From Torulaspora globosa (lineage: Eukaryota > Ascomycota > Saccharomycetes > Saccharomycetales > Saccharomycetaceae), in the NCBI RefSeq assembly GCF_014133895.1, contig NC_050733.1, positions 806,001 to 870,000 on the forward strand: a stretch of 64,000 bases of DNA. The letters run 5' to 3'. Below the pieces are notes generated by a model that made no database searches, had not been told where the DNA came from, and saw only the letters and a list, made by a program, of their open reading frames with translations. Positions 20,198 through 30,889 of this stretch are shown here, one piece after another. The position numbers were made by a program, and so were the translations under genes. Position 1 is the first letter of the stretch; every line of letters starts with the position of its first letter.

Positions 20198-23100
20198 TCA
20201 ATTTGAGAGCGAACCTATGAGGTCGACGTAATACTTTTCGAAGGATTTTGCATCCGAGGTAGCCAGCGCCTGGGCAAATTGCAGGCCCATGTCAGAAGGA
20301 AACTGGATCTGCGGAAAATAGACTTCAATCATGTACTTCAAACAGGGATTATCGGTGGCAGCGGTGCCAGCAGCACCGCTCTGCAAATATATCTCTCTCA
20401 GGAGTCTCGATAGATCGCATGCTACTACTCGGCAGCTCCCATCTTTGATGTTGAACTTGTTCTCAGGCTTGAAGGGAATCTCAAAGACGAGCGGCACAAT
20501 CTTGGTGATAAGAAACTCATTGAGGCCCTCGAGCTTTTCGATCTCGGCTGCATGCGTGTCTTTTTCGTCTGTGCATTTCCCAGACCCAAAACTTCTGACC
20601 AGGTTGGCGAGAACGTTGAGGGCTAGCTTGATAGTGGATGTCTCCTGCACTTCTTGAGGCATGTATGTTAATAGATCTTCGAGGATCATGGATAAGATTC
20701 CCCTGTTTCTTTCACTGAGCAGCAGAGAGGTGACTGAGTTGTGCACAAAAGATTGCAAAAAAGCGTAGTAGGCCTTCTTTAGTAATATTTTGTCCCTAAA
20801 CGAATTTGTCACGACCACGTTTTTACCAGGGCGAGTCATCGAGTTGCTTCCACCGTTGGCATGCCATCCGGGAGTCTCAAGTGCTTCTTCACTATCAATC
20901 TGAGTCATGCTAGCATGCACTTTATTTATAACTGGCACGAGCAGATTATCAAATAGTTGGTAACAACCCTCCTCTGTATGGAACATGTGAATCATTTGCC
21001 CCAGAAATCCCAGAAAATCGTTCATCTCTACTGTCGTTAAGTCTGAGTCCAAAAACAGTACAATCAGTTTGCTAGCGTACGGAACAATCTCATTGTTTAA
21101 AACCGGTGTCAAGCGAGCAAACGTAAATCTTGAGGCATCTCTGACACTCTCATGCTTACTGAAGAACGAAAATGATACCAGGACAACCTCTGCAATGTTT
21201 GAGAATTTTTCCACCAGCGACCGTTGTATGAGTTTTTTATTAACAAGTGAGTTATTGACCTGGTTCTCTGGCACAAGGCCGCCGTGGACACCTCTTGCTA
21301 GCGTACCGATTGCCATCAAAAGATGATGCGCCTGCAAAACTGTTGCAGGATTTTGGGTTTGGGCCGAAATACATGCCTCTAAGTCCGTAAATAGAGGCGT
21401 CAAAACTTCGTCAATTATGTCGTAGTTGCAGTCCGAATTTGCACCAATTAGCAGGCCTATGCCTTCAAAAAGGTATAGCTGACTGTCGAACGTTGCATCT
21501 TCCTCTATGCCCTCTTGGTTGTTAACCATGACTTTCACGCTTAATAGGGCGGAGATCTTGCCAATAATTTGTGATAATATTTCGACCGTCAACTTTGGCT
21601 TTGTGATCTTAATGAGTCTTGTGAATAGATACCAAGTCCTTAAGCGGACTTTCTCCCTCTTGTTGAACATTCCAAAAGAACTGCAAAAAATGTTCAGTAA
21701 TGCAATTTCATTCTTGTCATCCGAATTCAGAAACTGGTAGTGTCTGACAACCAACTCAAAGAAGAGTATCTGCACAAAAGGAACATCCATTTGAAAAACG
21801 GTGGAACTCCCTAGTAAAAGACTCATGAATTTTGACATAATCATAGTGGCTTGAGACCCGTTAATCTCTGATTTGCTCATACCAAATAAATTATTTCGTA
21901 TGCTTTCGCTCAGGTTATGCATTTGGTAGATAGCAAGTTCTAAGTCTCTCCAATCAGGGCCAGCCAATTCGGTTTGAATGTGGTTGGAGATGCTTTCCAG
22001 ATAAAGCGCAGGACTAATGACAGCGATGCTATCTTGGAAGACCTTTAACTTCGACCTTACTGTGTCGTTAAACTCATCAATCTCATCCTCAGAATCCTCA
22101 TTGCTGGAATCATCTATTCTCATTTTCTTAAAACCTACTGCTAGCAGTGAAGCCAAAAAGTCCTGATGTGCAGCATCAAGTGGAAGTCTTTTGGAGTTCA
22201 TATGCACTGCGGATCCGGGCTTACCGCCCAATGCAAATTGTTTCTTCAACACGGCCAGATATTGTGATATGAAGGGAAAGCATTGTTGGGACACAGTATC
22301 GTACTCATGCTCCATGAATTTCAGTAGTAATGGTGCCTCTTGATTGATTATTTGCATATCTGCAGTTTTAGCCACCTCCTCGGTTTCAGCTGTAGGTTCA
22401 GAAGCAATGCAGGTTTCAAATATTTTAGCGAGTTCCAGCGCAATCGCATTCGTCAATCTGGCCATCTGTTCGTAAACCTCCAGGTCGTCGTGTTCAATTG
22501 ACGTAACTTTATCTGTTAAATTAAGCATTCTGAGCAAAGTCAGCTTATCGAAGGGTTTCATCTTCTTGGAGATTATCTCACATAGGCATTGGGCGCATGC
22601 AATTTTTGTAGCTGTGAAATCCAGATATCCATAAATGACCGAAATGTAGACATCGTTGACGACTAAATTAACATCAATCCAGGAGATATACGAACCGATG
22701 CAAGATAATGTCAGTACAGCAAGTTCGCGTTGCTGCTGTGGTTCAATACTTTTCAATGAGTTCAACCAAATTGTCGTCATTATTTCCACATCTTGAACTC
22801 TCATAGAATCTTTCAGACTGTTATTCTTCAACTGGGCTTCCCTGGATCGGGCAAACGTTTGATCCGCAATCTCTGAGTTTATGGTTCCACAGATTCTATT
22901 AAAGTAATCTAAACCTATTGGAGAGAATTCTTGGGCTGGTCCTTTCTTTAAACATTCTATACATAAAATTGCTATGATGTCCTGGAAAAAACTCCCCCAC
23001 ATGTTATTGTTGGTCTCACCATACATTCTGTAGAACAAACCTGTGGTCATCTCGGCAATCTTATTTCTCACGTATTCAGGATCTCGCGCGTCATTAGTAA

Positions 23101-23374
23101 CTTTATCTCGCAGTAACTCCATCACTGCGCTCTTGATAAACTCCAATTGCTGAGGAGCAGTAGCTGGTGCATTGAGAACCTCTGTCAATGCCTGTAATGC
23201 AAAAAATTTCGTTATTTCGTCTGAGTTAGTATCGCTTAACAGATTGAAAAAGAGCTGTGGGGCGCCAGCTTCCGATTTGACCTGATCGAGGTATTCCAAC
23301 GCTTGTTTCTTGGTCACCACATCAGCCACAGGGCTATTTGCCACCGCCACAACTTCTTTTATTCTGTCGAGCAT
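20198..23374 (-). CDS. LOS1: Exportin-t, tRNA nuclear exporter
   Basis: Los1 is the karyopherin that carries tRNAs out of the nucleus with Ran-GTP. The 1058-residue product is all-helical HEAT-type sequence without low-complexity runs other than one acidic patch ([15 protein letters not shown]), typical of exportin-t, and is near the family length (1100 in S. cerevisiae). The N-terminus [19 protein letters not shown] fits the family. Its position between EAP1 and ADD66 matches YKL205W. A run TGAAAAAATTTC lies about 220 bp upstream (RRPE-like). Confidence 0.94.
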   Translation of the reverse strand: MLDRIKEVVAVANSPVADVVTKKQALEYLDQVKSEAGAPQLFFNLLSDTNSDEITKFFALQALTEVLNAPATAPQQLEFIKSAVMELLRDKVTNDARDPEYVRNKIAEMTTGLFYRMYGETNNNMWGSFFQDIIAILCIECLKKGPAQEFSPIGLDYFNRICGTINSEIADQTFARSREAQLKNNSLKDSMRVQDVEIMTTIWLNSLKSIEPQQQRELAVLTLSCIGSYISWIDVNLVVNDVYISVIYGYLDFTATKIACAQCLCEIISKKMKPFDKLTLLRMLNLTDKVTSIEHDDLEVYEQMARLTNAIALELAKIFETCIASEPTAETEEVAKTADMQIINQEAPLLLKFMEHEYDTVSQQCFPFISQYLAVLKKQFALGGKPGSAVHMNSKRLPLDAAHQDFLASLLAVGFKKMRIDDSSNEDSEDEIDEFNDTVRSKLKVFQDSIAVISPALYLESISNHIQTELAGPDWRDLELAIYQMHNLSESIRNNLFGMSKSEINGSQATMIMSKFMSLLLGSSTVFQMDVPFVQILFFELVVRHYQFLNSDDKNEIALLNIFCSSFGMFNKREKVRLRTWYLFTRLIKITKPKLTVEILSQIIGKISALLSVKVMVNNQEGIEEDATFDSQLYLFEGIGLLIGANSDCNYDIIDEVLTPLFTDLEACISAQTQNPATVLQAHHLLMAIGTLARGVHGGLVPENQVNNSLVNKKLIQRSLVEKFSNIAEVVLVSFSFFSKHESVRDASRFTFARLTPVLNNEIVPYASKLIVLFLDSDLTTVEMNDFLGFLGQMIHMFHTEEGCYQLFDNLLVPVINKVHASMTQIDSEEALETPGWHANGGSNSMTRPGKNVVVTNSFRDKILLKKAYYAFLQSFVHNSVTSLLLSERNRGILSMILEDLLTYMPQEVQETSTIKLALNVLANLVRSFGSGKCTDEKDTHAAEIEKLEGLNEFLITKIVPLVFEIPFKPENKFNIKDGSCRVVACDLSRLLREIYLQSGAAGTAATDNPCLKYMIEVYFPQIQFPSDMGLQFAQALATSDAKSFEKYYVDLIGSLSN

Positions 23375-23673
23375 GGAGGCAATTTCTCGATGAAGAATCG
23401 AACAAAAACGGTCCGAGAAGCCACTTCCAAAGCTTCAAACCGTTCCACTGGGTTCACCTCGATACAAAGCAGCTCCCAACGCTCACCGAAGCACTGCAAC
23501 AGCTACCTCCTCGTAACGATTTGGTCTTTTGTTACCAGTTCAAATGATGACTGAACTTTCATAGTCGATTTCCTCTGTGAGCCCTGCCAAGATGAAAAAA
23601 TTTCACACAAAAAGTGTCTTCAATATGTGGTGTAAGGATGAATAATACCGATCTATACAACTTGTCTATAAAA

Positions 23674-24270
23674 TCAGCGGTTTGCCTGGTCCAGCAGGTG
23701 CTGCTTGAACTTGGCGAACGCCCTGCCTCTCTGGGAGATCAGGTTTTTGGCTTTCTTGTGCATCTCTGCGTAGGTTGCGCCCTGTGCTTCAAGCGGCTCG
23801 AAGATCGAATCCCAGCCAAACGTCGTGGGACCTCTGGAATCGACGATTCGGCCTCTGGTGATGCCCTGGAAGGTGTGGTATGTGCCCTCCCCGTCGGCGT
23901 AGGCGATAGTTGTTACTGCCTGGGCGTCCTTGTTCTCGAAGGGCTCGAGCATCTTGACTATCTTGGCGAGTCCCATGCTCTTGACAAACCATTTGATATA
24001 TGCGCCTGGAAGTCCGTTAAACTCGTCGAAACATAGTGCTGTGTCCTCCACGAACACGGGGCGGCCTGGTCCAACGATGGCTGCGGCTTGCTTGCACTTG
24101 TGTAGGGCGATTTCCTCGAGATCGACGCCCTGGACCTCGTCCAAATCTAATGCTCGGTTTACCAGAACAAAGGAGGCGTTCGTTTGGGACGCATCGGGTG
24201 CCAGAATCATCTGCACTTCCTTCAGCTTGTTCTCATTGCCAGTGATGAAGATGATCTCGTTGGTTGCCAT
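23674..24270 (-). CDS. HAM1: Inosine/xanthosine triphosphate pyrophosphatase
   Basis: Ham1 hydrolyses ITP, XTP and other non-canonical purine nucleotides such as HAP triphosphate, keeping them out of DNA and RNA. The 198-residue product matches the family length (197). The nucleotide-binding start ITGNENKLKEV and later conserved segments VFVEDTALCFDEFNGLPGAYIKWF and GPTTFGWDSIFEP are present. It runs co-directionally into LIA1's downstream side, as in YJR069C-YJR070C. Confidence 0.96.
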   Translation of the reverse strand: MATNEIIFITGNENKLKEVQMILAPDASQTNASFVLVNRALDLDEVQGVDLEEIALHKCKQAAAIVGPGRPVFVEDTALCFDEFNGLPGAYIKWFVKSMGLAKIVKMLEPFENKDAQAVTTIAYADGEGTYHTFQGITRGRIVDSRGPTTFGWDSIFEPLEAQGATYAEMHKKAKNLISQRGRAFAKFKQHLLDQANR

Positions 24271-24384
24271 CCTGTCTCGCTGTATCTTGGCTGGTCTAGT
24301 AGAGTTTTTCGGTCGTAGCAGCCCACCAACGTTAAAGTACCTCTATATACCACAGGAAAACTAGTTAAACATACGTAACACGGC

Positions 24385-25353
24385 TCAGGCTGGGGCATAC
24401 TCCAGCTCGTTGCTGTTCTCGTACTCGTACATGTCTAGAGCCACGATGGCGGACTCTCTGACGACGTCAACCTCGTCGTTCAAGTAGGATTTCAGGACGG
24501 GCAGAACGTCGTCTGAGGCAATTGCACCCAGAGCCTCGGCTGCCTCGTGTCTCACCATAGGAGCCTCCTTCTTACGTCCAAGCACTTCGATCAGTTTTGG
24601 CACAACGACTTTATTGCCCATTTGACCAAACACGTAGGCGATCTCGTGCTTGAACAGCGCGGACTCATCGTCGAAACCGGTCGCCAGGGCCAGCGCAGCC
24701 TCGTCGGTGCCCACGTCTCGTAATCTGAACATCGCTCTGTATCTCTCGAACAGCGGCTTCTCAGTGTCGTTCAGGATCGACTTCAATTCGTCCACTTTGT
24801 AATCTTTGTCCAACGCCAGCGGTGGGGCAGGGTCTATGCTGGAATACAAGGATTGCTGCAGGTTCTCGCGCTCCCTAGCGTCGCTGTGCTGCCACCTGAT
24901 TCTGTTGATGGCCAGCTCGCAGGTCTCCCGGACGGCCAGAGATGGATCGTTCTTGTACCCTTCTTCCAACACATCCAGAGAGTCCTTGTCGCCAAGCGCT
25001 CCAAGCGCCTCTGCTGCCTCATGTCTGACCATGCATTGCTGGTTCTGGTCCAAAGTAGCCTTTCTCAACGCAGTAACGGAGTGCATGTTCTTGGTTTGAC
25101 CCAGCACATACGCCACTTCGTGCTTCAAAAGCTCACTCGAGTCGCCGAATGCTTCTGAGATGTAATCCACGGCCTTTCTAGCCTCCTCAGGCCTTTTTTC
25201 GAACTCCTCAGCCACGCATTTCAGGTTAAACAACGCTCTGAACCGGTTGGCCAGCTCAGCATTCCCAGATTTATTGACCAGGATGTCTCTCAACGACTCC
25301 AGCGAGCAGCCGTCTACCGACTCTTGGAAGTGTCTTTCGAAATCCGTTGACAT
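24385..25353 (-). CDS. LIA1: Deoxyhypusine hydroxylase
   Basis: Lia1 hydroxylates deoxyhypusine on eIF5A, the last step in making hypusine. The 322-residue product is built from eight HEAT-like repeats in two halves. Four His-Glu pairs that bind the di-iron centre are visible: [34 protein letters not shown] and [12 protein letters not shown]. The internal duplication is obvious by eye. The promoter contains an unusual palindromic double PAC element with an RRPE, suggesting co-regulation with ribosome biogenesis. Confidence 0.96.
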   Translation of the reverse strand: MSTDFERHFQESVDGCSLESLRDILVNKSGNAELANRFRALFNLKCVAEEFEKRPEEARKAVDYISEAFGDSSELLKHEVAYVLGQTKNMHSVTALRKATLDQNQQCMVRHEAAEALGALGDKDSLDVLEEGYKNDPSLAVRETCELAINRIRWQHSDARERENLQQSLYSSIDPAPPLALDKDYKVDELKSILNDTEKPLFERYRAMFRLRDVGTDEAALALATGFDDESALFKHEIAYVFGQMGNKVVVPKLIEVLGRKKEAPMVRHEAAEALGAIASDDVLPVLKSYLNDEVDVVRESAIVALDMYEYENSNELEYAPA

Positions 25354-25464
25354 CTCAATAGGTTCCTAAATTTACGGTGATTCAGCGACGATGGAAGAGA
25401 GACGCCAAAGTGGCAATTGCAGTGCTTTTATTAAACTCCAACTGTTGTAGATTAAGTTCGAGAT

Positions 25465-25498
25465 AAAAATTTTTCGCTGCAGCTCATCGCGATGAGCT
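25465..25498. promoter_or_regulatory. RRPE plus palindromic double PAC element
   Basis: AAAAATTTTT (25465-25474, RRPE) is followed 6 bp later by an 18-bp perfect palindrome at 25481-25498. Its two halves are each a full match to PAC (GCGATGAGCT), one per strand, overlapping in the central GCGC-like core. The pair lies about 110-145 bp upstream of the LIA1 ATG and about 365 bp upstream of ADD66. RRPE plus PAC is the standard signature of ribosome-biogenesis promoters (Stb3 and Dot6/Tod6). Confidence 0.7.
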
Positions 25499-25863
25499 TG
25501 CTTAGTGGTACTGGCAGACATTTAAACGACATATGTGCTGTCGAGCCAGAATACTGGGCATTGCTTGGCTGTAGCTGCTCTCTGGCAGCAATCTTGTATG
25601 GCGTCGATTAAAGTGCGGTGCTCTTTTCTTGGTAAACGGTGAAGCTCTCTGAGCTGGCGGAAATGCTGGAGAAAATGCGTGAAGGGTATAAATCTCAGCG
25701 AATCGTCGCAGCTCTGGACCAGGCTTCTGTTTGTTGCACCGTCTGTAAACTGACTTGCGCTCGCATTGACTCGGTTGACCTTAAGGTATTGCAAAAATCG
25801 AGTCGATTGCACCATTTGCTCAGTTTAAGTCTCTCTTGGAAAAGGTGGATATTGTTCTGCATT

Positions 25864-26700
25864 ATGGCACCCACTCTGGTAGTTCCACTGGTTTCAACCG
25901 GTAATGTTCCTCAATTGACCGTTGATCTGCTTCTGCATTCACTGTCGTCGGAGTTCAGCTTCGTTAGGTCGGTAGACTCTACACACTTACATCCTTTCGT
26001 GGGACCGCTGGACTATGTGTTAGATCAGCCGGAGCCAGTGCTGTTCAAGAAAAGTGCACCAGAGAAGACGTACTCGACTGCGTTGGAATTGTTTTATAAT
26101 CAATCCAAGGATGTTTATGTGCTGCAACAGCGCACCCCTGTGATTCGGGGCTATCTGAACAATTATGTGAAGGATGTGATCATACCACTGATCGAGGCAC
26201 ACGATATTGAAGACGTAGTGTTGTTGGACTCTTTTGGCAGTTTAGATCAAGATGTGGCGGAAGCGACGACGCTGTCGTCCAGAACAAGCAGTAATTTCAT
26301 TTCAGATGGGACCTGTGAGGTCGGATCTGTGACCGATATCATACGCAATTTTCAGCAGAGTTTGAACTTGAACGAAAGATCTGCTTCGAGCCTGCCTTGC
26401 TCTTTGTTCACGTTCTCCGCCGGAAGCATCCAGCAAGAGATTACGACTAAACAGCAGGTGTTTAACTTCGCGTATCATATCCTTAATGCCTCCCTGCCTA
26501 CTTTGAAGCGTATCAGATATTGCAGCGCATATGTCCATGAAGGCGATAACTCAGAGGATGCGCATCTGCTGTGCGATCATCTACCCCATATTATCGCTTC
26601 GCTCGGCAAAATAGTGAATCATACACCTCCCGTGTCGTGGAAAGGTGTCTACGGTTCGCGGCCAATTCCTTCCTCCTATGATGAGGGTGTTTTCGTTTGA
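25864..26700 (+). CDS. ADD66: Proteasome assembly chaperone 2 (Pba2)
   Basis: Add66/Pba2 pairs with Pba1 to guide assembly of the 20S proteasome alpha ring. The ATG at 25864 gives 278 residues starting MAPTLVVPLVSTGNVPQLTVD, aligned with the start of the S. cerevisiae protein (267 aa). The conserved segments QRTPVIRGYLNNYVKDVIIPL and the C-terminal SRPIPSSYDEGVFV are present. The frame is open for another 75 codons upstream (to 25639, with ATGs at 25663 and 25675), but that part is Cys/Leu-rich and unlike the family, so I exclude it. It ends 12 bp from the NPA3 stop on the other strand, a very tight convergent pair. Confidence 0.88.
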   Translation: MAPTLVVPLVSTGNVPQLTVDLLLHSLSSEFSFVRSVDSTHLHPFVGPLDYVLDQPEPVLFKKSAPEKTYSTALELFYNQSKDVYVLQQRTPVIRGYLNNYVKDVIIPLIEAHDIEDVVLLDSFGSLDQDVAEATTLSSRTSSNFISDGTCEVGSVTDIIRNFQQSLNLNERSASSLPCSLFTFSAGSIQQEITTKQQVFNFAYHILNASLPTLKRIRYCSAYVHEGDNSEDAHLLCDHLPHIIASLGKIVNHTPPVSWKGVYGSRPIPSSYDEGVFV

Positions 26701-26712
26701 GAGTAATCTATT

Positions 26713-27870
26713 TCAGTTCCTTATATAGTTGGCGATATTCTCCGCGGTTTTACTACCTGCATCCTTTGCCATGTTTTCAAATGCCTCTTGGTATCTTCTC
26801 TGCAGATCTGGTGCACTTCTTTCATTAACTTCACCTTGGGTCCGTTCCTCACCCGGAAAAGTGTATTCTCTTTCCGCGCCTTCATCTTCATCTCTTTCGA
26901 CCAAACCATCGTCGTCGCCCTCCTCGAAATCACTCAGCACATCGGCGCCATCATCAGTATCTTTGTGTGGCTGGGTCTTCTGGTTGAGGGATAAGTCCTT
27001 CATTAACCCGTCAAGCGATTTTTCCTTTCTTCTCTTTGCTTCCTCCTCCTTCGCTTTCAAGATTCTTTCTCTCTCAGCCTTGTAGTACTCCTCGTATTCA
27101 CCAACCTTGTCATCAACGGCTTTCAAAAAATCATCGAACCCTTCGCCGGTATGACTCGAGACACCCACCATATCCAGCTGCGAGTAAAACTCTTCCAACA
27201 TTAGGGACATGGAGTTCACTAAAGAGTTCATGTAGCCGGAACCCATGCCTGAAGTGCCGTTGGAATCTTCATCGTCTCTTAGAGCAGTTTGGAACGCCTC
27301 GAAATCTGTCATCCAATCGCGGGCAAAATCAGCCTTGCAAACGTCTGTCTTATTGAACACAACAATCATGGGCAGCTTGGTCTTGTAAAGGATAGAACAA
27401 GCATAGAGCATATTGCTCATAAACGTCGTTGGGGATGTATTCCTAGGTGTGTCCACGATGTACGCAATGACAGTTGGAAAAGTTGATGCAAATGACTCCG
27501 TTATTATTGAGCCTGATGCGCTCCAAACGAAACATTCAATTTGGCCTGGAGTGTCTATTATGCAGTGTTGAAATTTCTCTTTCTTGCTCTCGACAAGTTT
27601 GATGACTTGGTCAATCTTGGTGCTGAATAAGTTGAGACTTGTAACGATGGCACCGTTTGGACCTAACTGATAATTTTCCATCACTTTTTTGTACTTTATA
27701 GAGTCCCTAATATCGATATTGGCTCCATAAGGAATTTTCAGCACAGCGGGGTCCAGATTGATCACATACGGTGCATTCTTTTTGCTTCGCAAGTGCGAAT
27801 TCAAACGCTGCATGAAAGTGGTTTTACCGGAGCCGGCCATACCAATGCAAATAACTGTACTGAGGGGCAT
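26713..27870 (-). CDS. NPA3: GPN-loop GTPase 1
   Basis: Npa3 is a cytosolic GTPase needed for assembly and nuclear import of RNA polymerase II. The frame opens at a TTG, but the ATG at 27870 gives 385 residues, the same as S. cerevisiae. The P-loop is GMAGSGKTT near residues 10-18. The Gly-Pro-Asn loop that names the family appears in [11 protein letters not shown], and the guanine-specificity motif is NKTD. The C-terminal quarter is charged and acidic, ending [14 protein letters not shown]-like CGATGAGAT lies about 80 bp upstream (27948-27956). Confidence 0.96.
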   Translation of the reverse strand: MPLSTVICIGMAGSGKTTFMQRLNSHLRSKKNAPYVINLDPAVLKIPYGANIDIRDSIKYKKVMENYQLGPNGAIVTSLNLFSTKIDQVIKLVESKKEKFQHCIIDTPGQIECFVWSASGSIITESFASTFPTVIAYIVDTPRNTSPTTFMSNMLYACSILYKTKLPMIVVFNKTDVCKADFARDWMTDFEAFQTALRDDEDSNGTSGMGSGYMNSLVNSMSLMLEEFYSQLDMVGVSSHTGEGFDDFLKAVDDKVGEYEEYYKAERERILKAKEEEAKRRKEKSLDGLMKDLSLNQKTQPHKDTDDGADVLSDFEEGDDDGLVERDEDEGAEREYTFPGEERTQGEVNERSAPDLQRRYQEAFENMAKDAGSKTAENIANYIRN

Positions 27871-28090
27871 CTTCAATCTTGATACTGGCGTCGTTAAAAG
27901 CTGCTATTTGGGCCGCAGTTCGGCTTTTAACTGGTGTTCAAACCATTCGATGAGATGACTTTAAAGTTCGATATTCCAAGTATTGCGTAGTATTCGTTGT
28001 ATGTGATGCCTAAAGAGAAAGCTACCAAGAAGCGATTAACTAATGAATATCAAACTATAGTGGTGTCCAATGCGATCTTTGCATTGCTGC

Positions 28091-28894
28091 TCACTTCGAG
28101 TACTTGTCGAGCACTCTTTGTTCGATGTTTTCAAAACAGCTTTCATGCTGGGCGATTGTCAGATCGCTGGCGAGACTCTTGGCGATGGCTTCTGGCTGAG
28201 GCTGGCCCGGCATGCCTCCCATAGGATCCTGCTGCTGCATGATCCCCAGCTGATCTTCGTTTGGATTTGACAGGATGAGGTTGTAAACCGGGTTCAGACC
28301 TAAAACTGATATGAAATACCACGATATGCTGCTGACCCAGCGGACATCCAGGTCTGAGGTCATGACACCGCTCTGCAACATTTCCTTAAATCTCGGTGTG
28401 AGCGGGAATGGTAGCTTCATAAGCACAAAGCCAGCGAAGAAATGGTTAACCCACCACATAATTATCGTTTGCGGAATAAAACTTGCCAGGTTCCCCTTGG
28501 CCATGTTCATCATGGCATCCGAGATGTTTGGATCATTGAAGGGATTCTGCACTTGGCCATTTTCTGCAGCAGTCTTCACCAGAAACTTACCCTCAGACAG
28601 CGTTAGCGTTAAATATTCTTGTCTCGCACGGAATGATTCTTCTGAGAGGTTCGACCCATTGCCCAGAAAAGCCTGCGCCTTATTGAGGTATTGGGTCTCA
28701 GTTATCTTGACTCGGGGCATTCCGCTCGTTTTGGGCCCGATCAGATCCATAATGTACTGACGGAGAACGCCTGCCAAGACCATGACAATCGAAATGGGCA
28801 GCAGAACCCAGTATTTAAGTTTGGGATCCAAAGTCAGCTCAGCAACCGCACCAGCCGAGCCCGTGAGCAGCCATGACCAATAATCGGCTAGCAT
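28091..28894 (-). CDS. EMC3: ER membrane protein complex subunit 3
   Basis: Emc3 is the Oxa1/YidC-superfamily core of the ER membrane complex, which inserts tail-anchored and multipass proteins. The 267-residue product (253 in S. cerevisiae) has an N-terminal membrane segment (WVLLPISIVMVLAGVLRQYI), a cytosolic charged region, then two further hydrophobic segments around IPQTIIMWWVNHFFAGFVLMKLPFPLT and WVSSISWYFISVLGLNPVYNLIL. The C-terminal Met/Gln/Gly/Pro-rich stretch is also typical. It matches YKL207W in position and orientation. Confidence 0.93.
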   Translation of the reverse strand: MLADYWSWLLTGSAGAVAELTLDPKLKYWVLLPISIVMVLAGVLRQYIMDLIGPKTSGMPRVKITETQYLNKAQAFLGNGSNLSEESFRARQEYLTLTLSEGKFLVKTAAENGQVQNPFNDPNISDAMMNMAKGNLASFIPQTIIMWWVNHFFAGFVLMKLPFPLTPRFKEMLQSGVMTSDLDVRWVSSISWYFISVLGLNPVYNLILSNPNEDQLGIMQQQDPMGGMPGQPQPEAIAKSLASDLTIAQHESCFENIEQRVLDKYSK

Positions 28895-28985
28895 TGCGCG
28901 ATTCCCTGGCTCTTACCTCTCCAAGTCGTAACCGTCCCGTCTTGTTCTGCTTAAGTATGCTAAATGCTAGACACCTGGCTGAGGT

Positions 28986-28991
28986 CACGTG
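28986..28991. promoter_or_regulatory. CACGTG E-box upstream of EMC3
   Basis: CACGTG within GGTCACGTGGTCC lies about 92 bp upstream of the EMC3 ATG. The GTCACGTG context is the Cbf1 type. Binding is inferred from motif only. Confidence 0.45.
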
Positions 28992-29106
28992 GTCCAGCTG
29001 TCAATGCAGTATAAGCCCAATTACTGTTCAACGACACGGTCTCGGTGTGCTGTATGCTCTCCAAACCTTGCTCTATCCTCGGTCTGCTCGCGGATGCCTC
29101 TCTCTG

Positions 29107-29820
29107 TTACTTTAGGCTCGCGAACATTAGCCAGCTGCCGTCGCGCACCAACCTCGGCGAGGTCAGATCGTTCTCGGCCAGTTTCGCCAGAACGTCCTTC
29201 GCAGAATTATCGCTCTTGGCCTGCCTGGCTATTTTCAGGAGCTTTTCGTAGTGTATGTCTCTGTACATGTTCATAGACTCCTCCAAGACGGGCTGCAGGG
29301 AAGCGACAAAGTTGTTGGAGTGCTTCTCGCCCTCGGACTCCAGGCGGAACGCCAGCGCCTTCAGCCTCAGCCCGCTTGCGTTCTGAGCTACCGAGTCCAC
29401 GAGTTTGGCTAGCGACCTTGCCTCCAGTCCCTTTTGAAACATGCAACGGTGCTCAGCGCGTCCAGACGCGATTGGAGTGCCCAGACAACTATCCAGCGCT
29501 TCATTGCTCAGCTTGTCCGAAAGAAAAGTAGTCGCTGAGTCTCCGTCGAACGTCCTGTTCACACAGTTTGCGAATTCACGCCAGTAATAGTCTCTGTCGA
29601 CGGTTCTGTCGCTGGGCCATTCAAACAGCAGCATGCTGCTGTGGTTTTGGAAGAACCAATCGTACTTTGCTGCGGCGATCCGCTCTGCCAATTTCTGTTC
29701 CAGTGTGCCAACGGTGTCCCTATCATAAAGCTGATATCTGTACGCAAAACTAGGAGCTCCGAGCGAGTCAAAGATCTTTCTCTGCCCTCTGAGAGTGCTT
29801 GCTCGAGTCACTGGACCCAT
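29107..29820 (-). CDS. CBT1: Mitochondrial COB mRNA processing factor
   Basis: Cbt1 is a mitochondrial protein needed for 5' end processing and stability of cytochrome b mRNA. The 237-residue product has a positively charged N-terminus (MGPVTRASTLRGQRKIFDSLG), suitable for import, followed by soluble helical sequence. S. cerevisiae Cbt1 is 271 residues and evolves fast. Assignment rests largely on position between EMC3 and STE6 (YKL208W) together with size and targeting features, so it is less certain than its neighbours. Confidence 0.78.
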   Translation of the reverse strand: MGPVTRASTLRGQRKIFDSLGAPSFAYRYQLYDRDTVGTLEQKLAERIAAAKYDWFFQNHSSMLLFEWPSDRTVDRDYYWREFANCVNRTFDGDSATTFLSDKLSNEALDSCLGTPIASGRAEHRCMFQKGLEARSLAKLVDSVAQNASGLRLKALAFRLESEGEKHSNNFVASLQPVLEESMNMYRDIHYEKLLKIARQAKSDNSAKDVLAKLAENDLTSPRLVRDGSWLMFASLK

Positions 29821-30022
29821 TCTAGCGACGTAGTCTCTGCAAAAGCGCTCGAGTTGTCGCTCATCGATATACTACATAAGACAAGATGCAGTGTTTTTAT
29901 GTTTAGGCGACAAAAAGCGAGCCAAGAGCGAAGCGAACAAGACAGAAACAAACAGTTAGAAAGCGATAGGCAAACAACTTGCAGACACACCTTAACTTAT
30001 ATAAACACTAGAAATTGTCTGC

Positions 30023-30889
30023 TCAGTCAAGCGCTACTTTCCAGGCCCGCATCTCGCACTGCAACGCAACAAACCACGCGTCCTCCGTCTCGGCCCACGT
30101 CTCCACGGCCCGCAACGTCTCCTGTATCTCCTGCTGCGTGATGCCAGCGCGGAGCCAGCTCTGGCGGAAAGGGTCACCGGGCTGCAGCTGGCCCGCAGCG
30201 CGCCTGGCGATCCAGCCCCGCGCTTCGCGGCCGGCAATCACCGACGTCCCCGCGCCCACCACCATCTTGCCGCCGTCGTCGGTAAATCCGGCGCGGCGGA
30301 ACAACGCAGGCAGGCCCGCACCGATGCTCTCGGTGCTGCCGCCCTGCGGGCCGCGCAGCGCGCGGCCTAGGTTCTGCGTCCAGAGCCGGTCGAGGTCGAG
30401 CCCCTGGGGCGAGAAGTGCTGGAACGCCGCCTCGCGCGCGGCCAGCAGACCGCCGGGCTTGAGCACGCGCCGCATCTCGGTCAGTGCCCTGACAACCTGG
30501 TCTGCGGACGGGAAGTGGCCCAGCACCTGCGAACAGAAGACCACGTCAAAGGTATTATCCGGGTAGGGGAGTGTGTCGAGCACGTTACCCAGCTCGAAAG
30601 TGACGGAGCCCGGGCCCGAGGCCGGGATGCCGGCGTCGGCCGCCAGCCCCCGGGCTTTCTCGAGCACGTCGGCGGAGATATCAACTCCGATGACCGCGCC
30701 CTCGGGCGCGTACTTGGCAAAGCCGGAGGTGATGGTGCCAGGGCCACAGCCGACGTCCAACAGAACGGACCTTCTGTTGATGTGGGGAAGGACAAAGGCG
30801 GCGTCGTCCTCTGCGGTGCGTCGCTGGTGGTTGGCGACCGTGTGAGTGGAGTAGCCCTGCTTGTAGGTTGAGTGGTCCGGTTCGGCCAT
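30023..30889 (-). CDS. Class I SAM-dependent methyltransferase, UbiE-like, G+C-rich
   Basis: The ATG at 30889 gives 288 residues starting MAEPDHSTYKQGYSTHTVAN; the frame stays open 27 codons further to a TTG. SAM-binding motif I is VLLDVGCGPGTIT near residue 42-54, followed by the acidic end of strand 2 (VIGVDIS), motif IV (DVVFCSQVLGHFPS) and post-I LKPGGLL. This is the UbiE/COQ5-like small-molecule methyltransferase fold; the substrate is unknown. Base composition stands out: 44 of 60 bases at 30241-30300 are G or C, against 26 of 60 in a TOR sample (12061-12120). S. cerevisiae has no gene here. Transfer from a G+C-rich donor, perhaps a filamentous fungus or bacterium, is plausible but unproven. 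Confidence 0.82.
   Translation of the reverse strand: MAEPDHSTYKQGYSTHTVANHQRRTAEDDAAFVLPHINRRSVLLDVGCGPGTITSGFAKYAPEGAVIGVDISADVLEKARGLAADAGIPASGPGSVTFELGNVLDTLPYPDNTFDVVFCSQVLGHFPSADQVVRALTEMRRVLKPGGLLAAREAAFQHFSPQGLDLDRLWTQNLGRALRGPQGGSTESIGAGLPALFRRAGFTDDGGKMVVGAGTSVIAGREARGWIARRAAGQLQPGDPFRQSWLRAGITQQEIQETLRAVETWAETEDAWFVALQCEMRAWKVALD

Noticed and set aside
30416..30871. 151-codon plus-strand frame and other long frames over the methyltransferase
   Set aside because: High G+C removes stop codons in all frames here; only the minus-strand frame has SAM-binding motifs.
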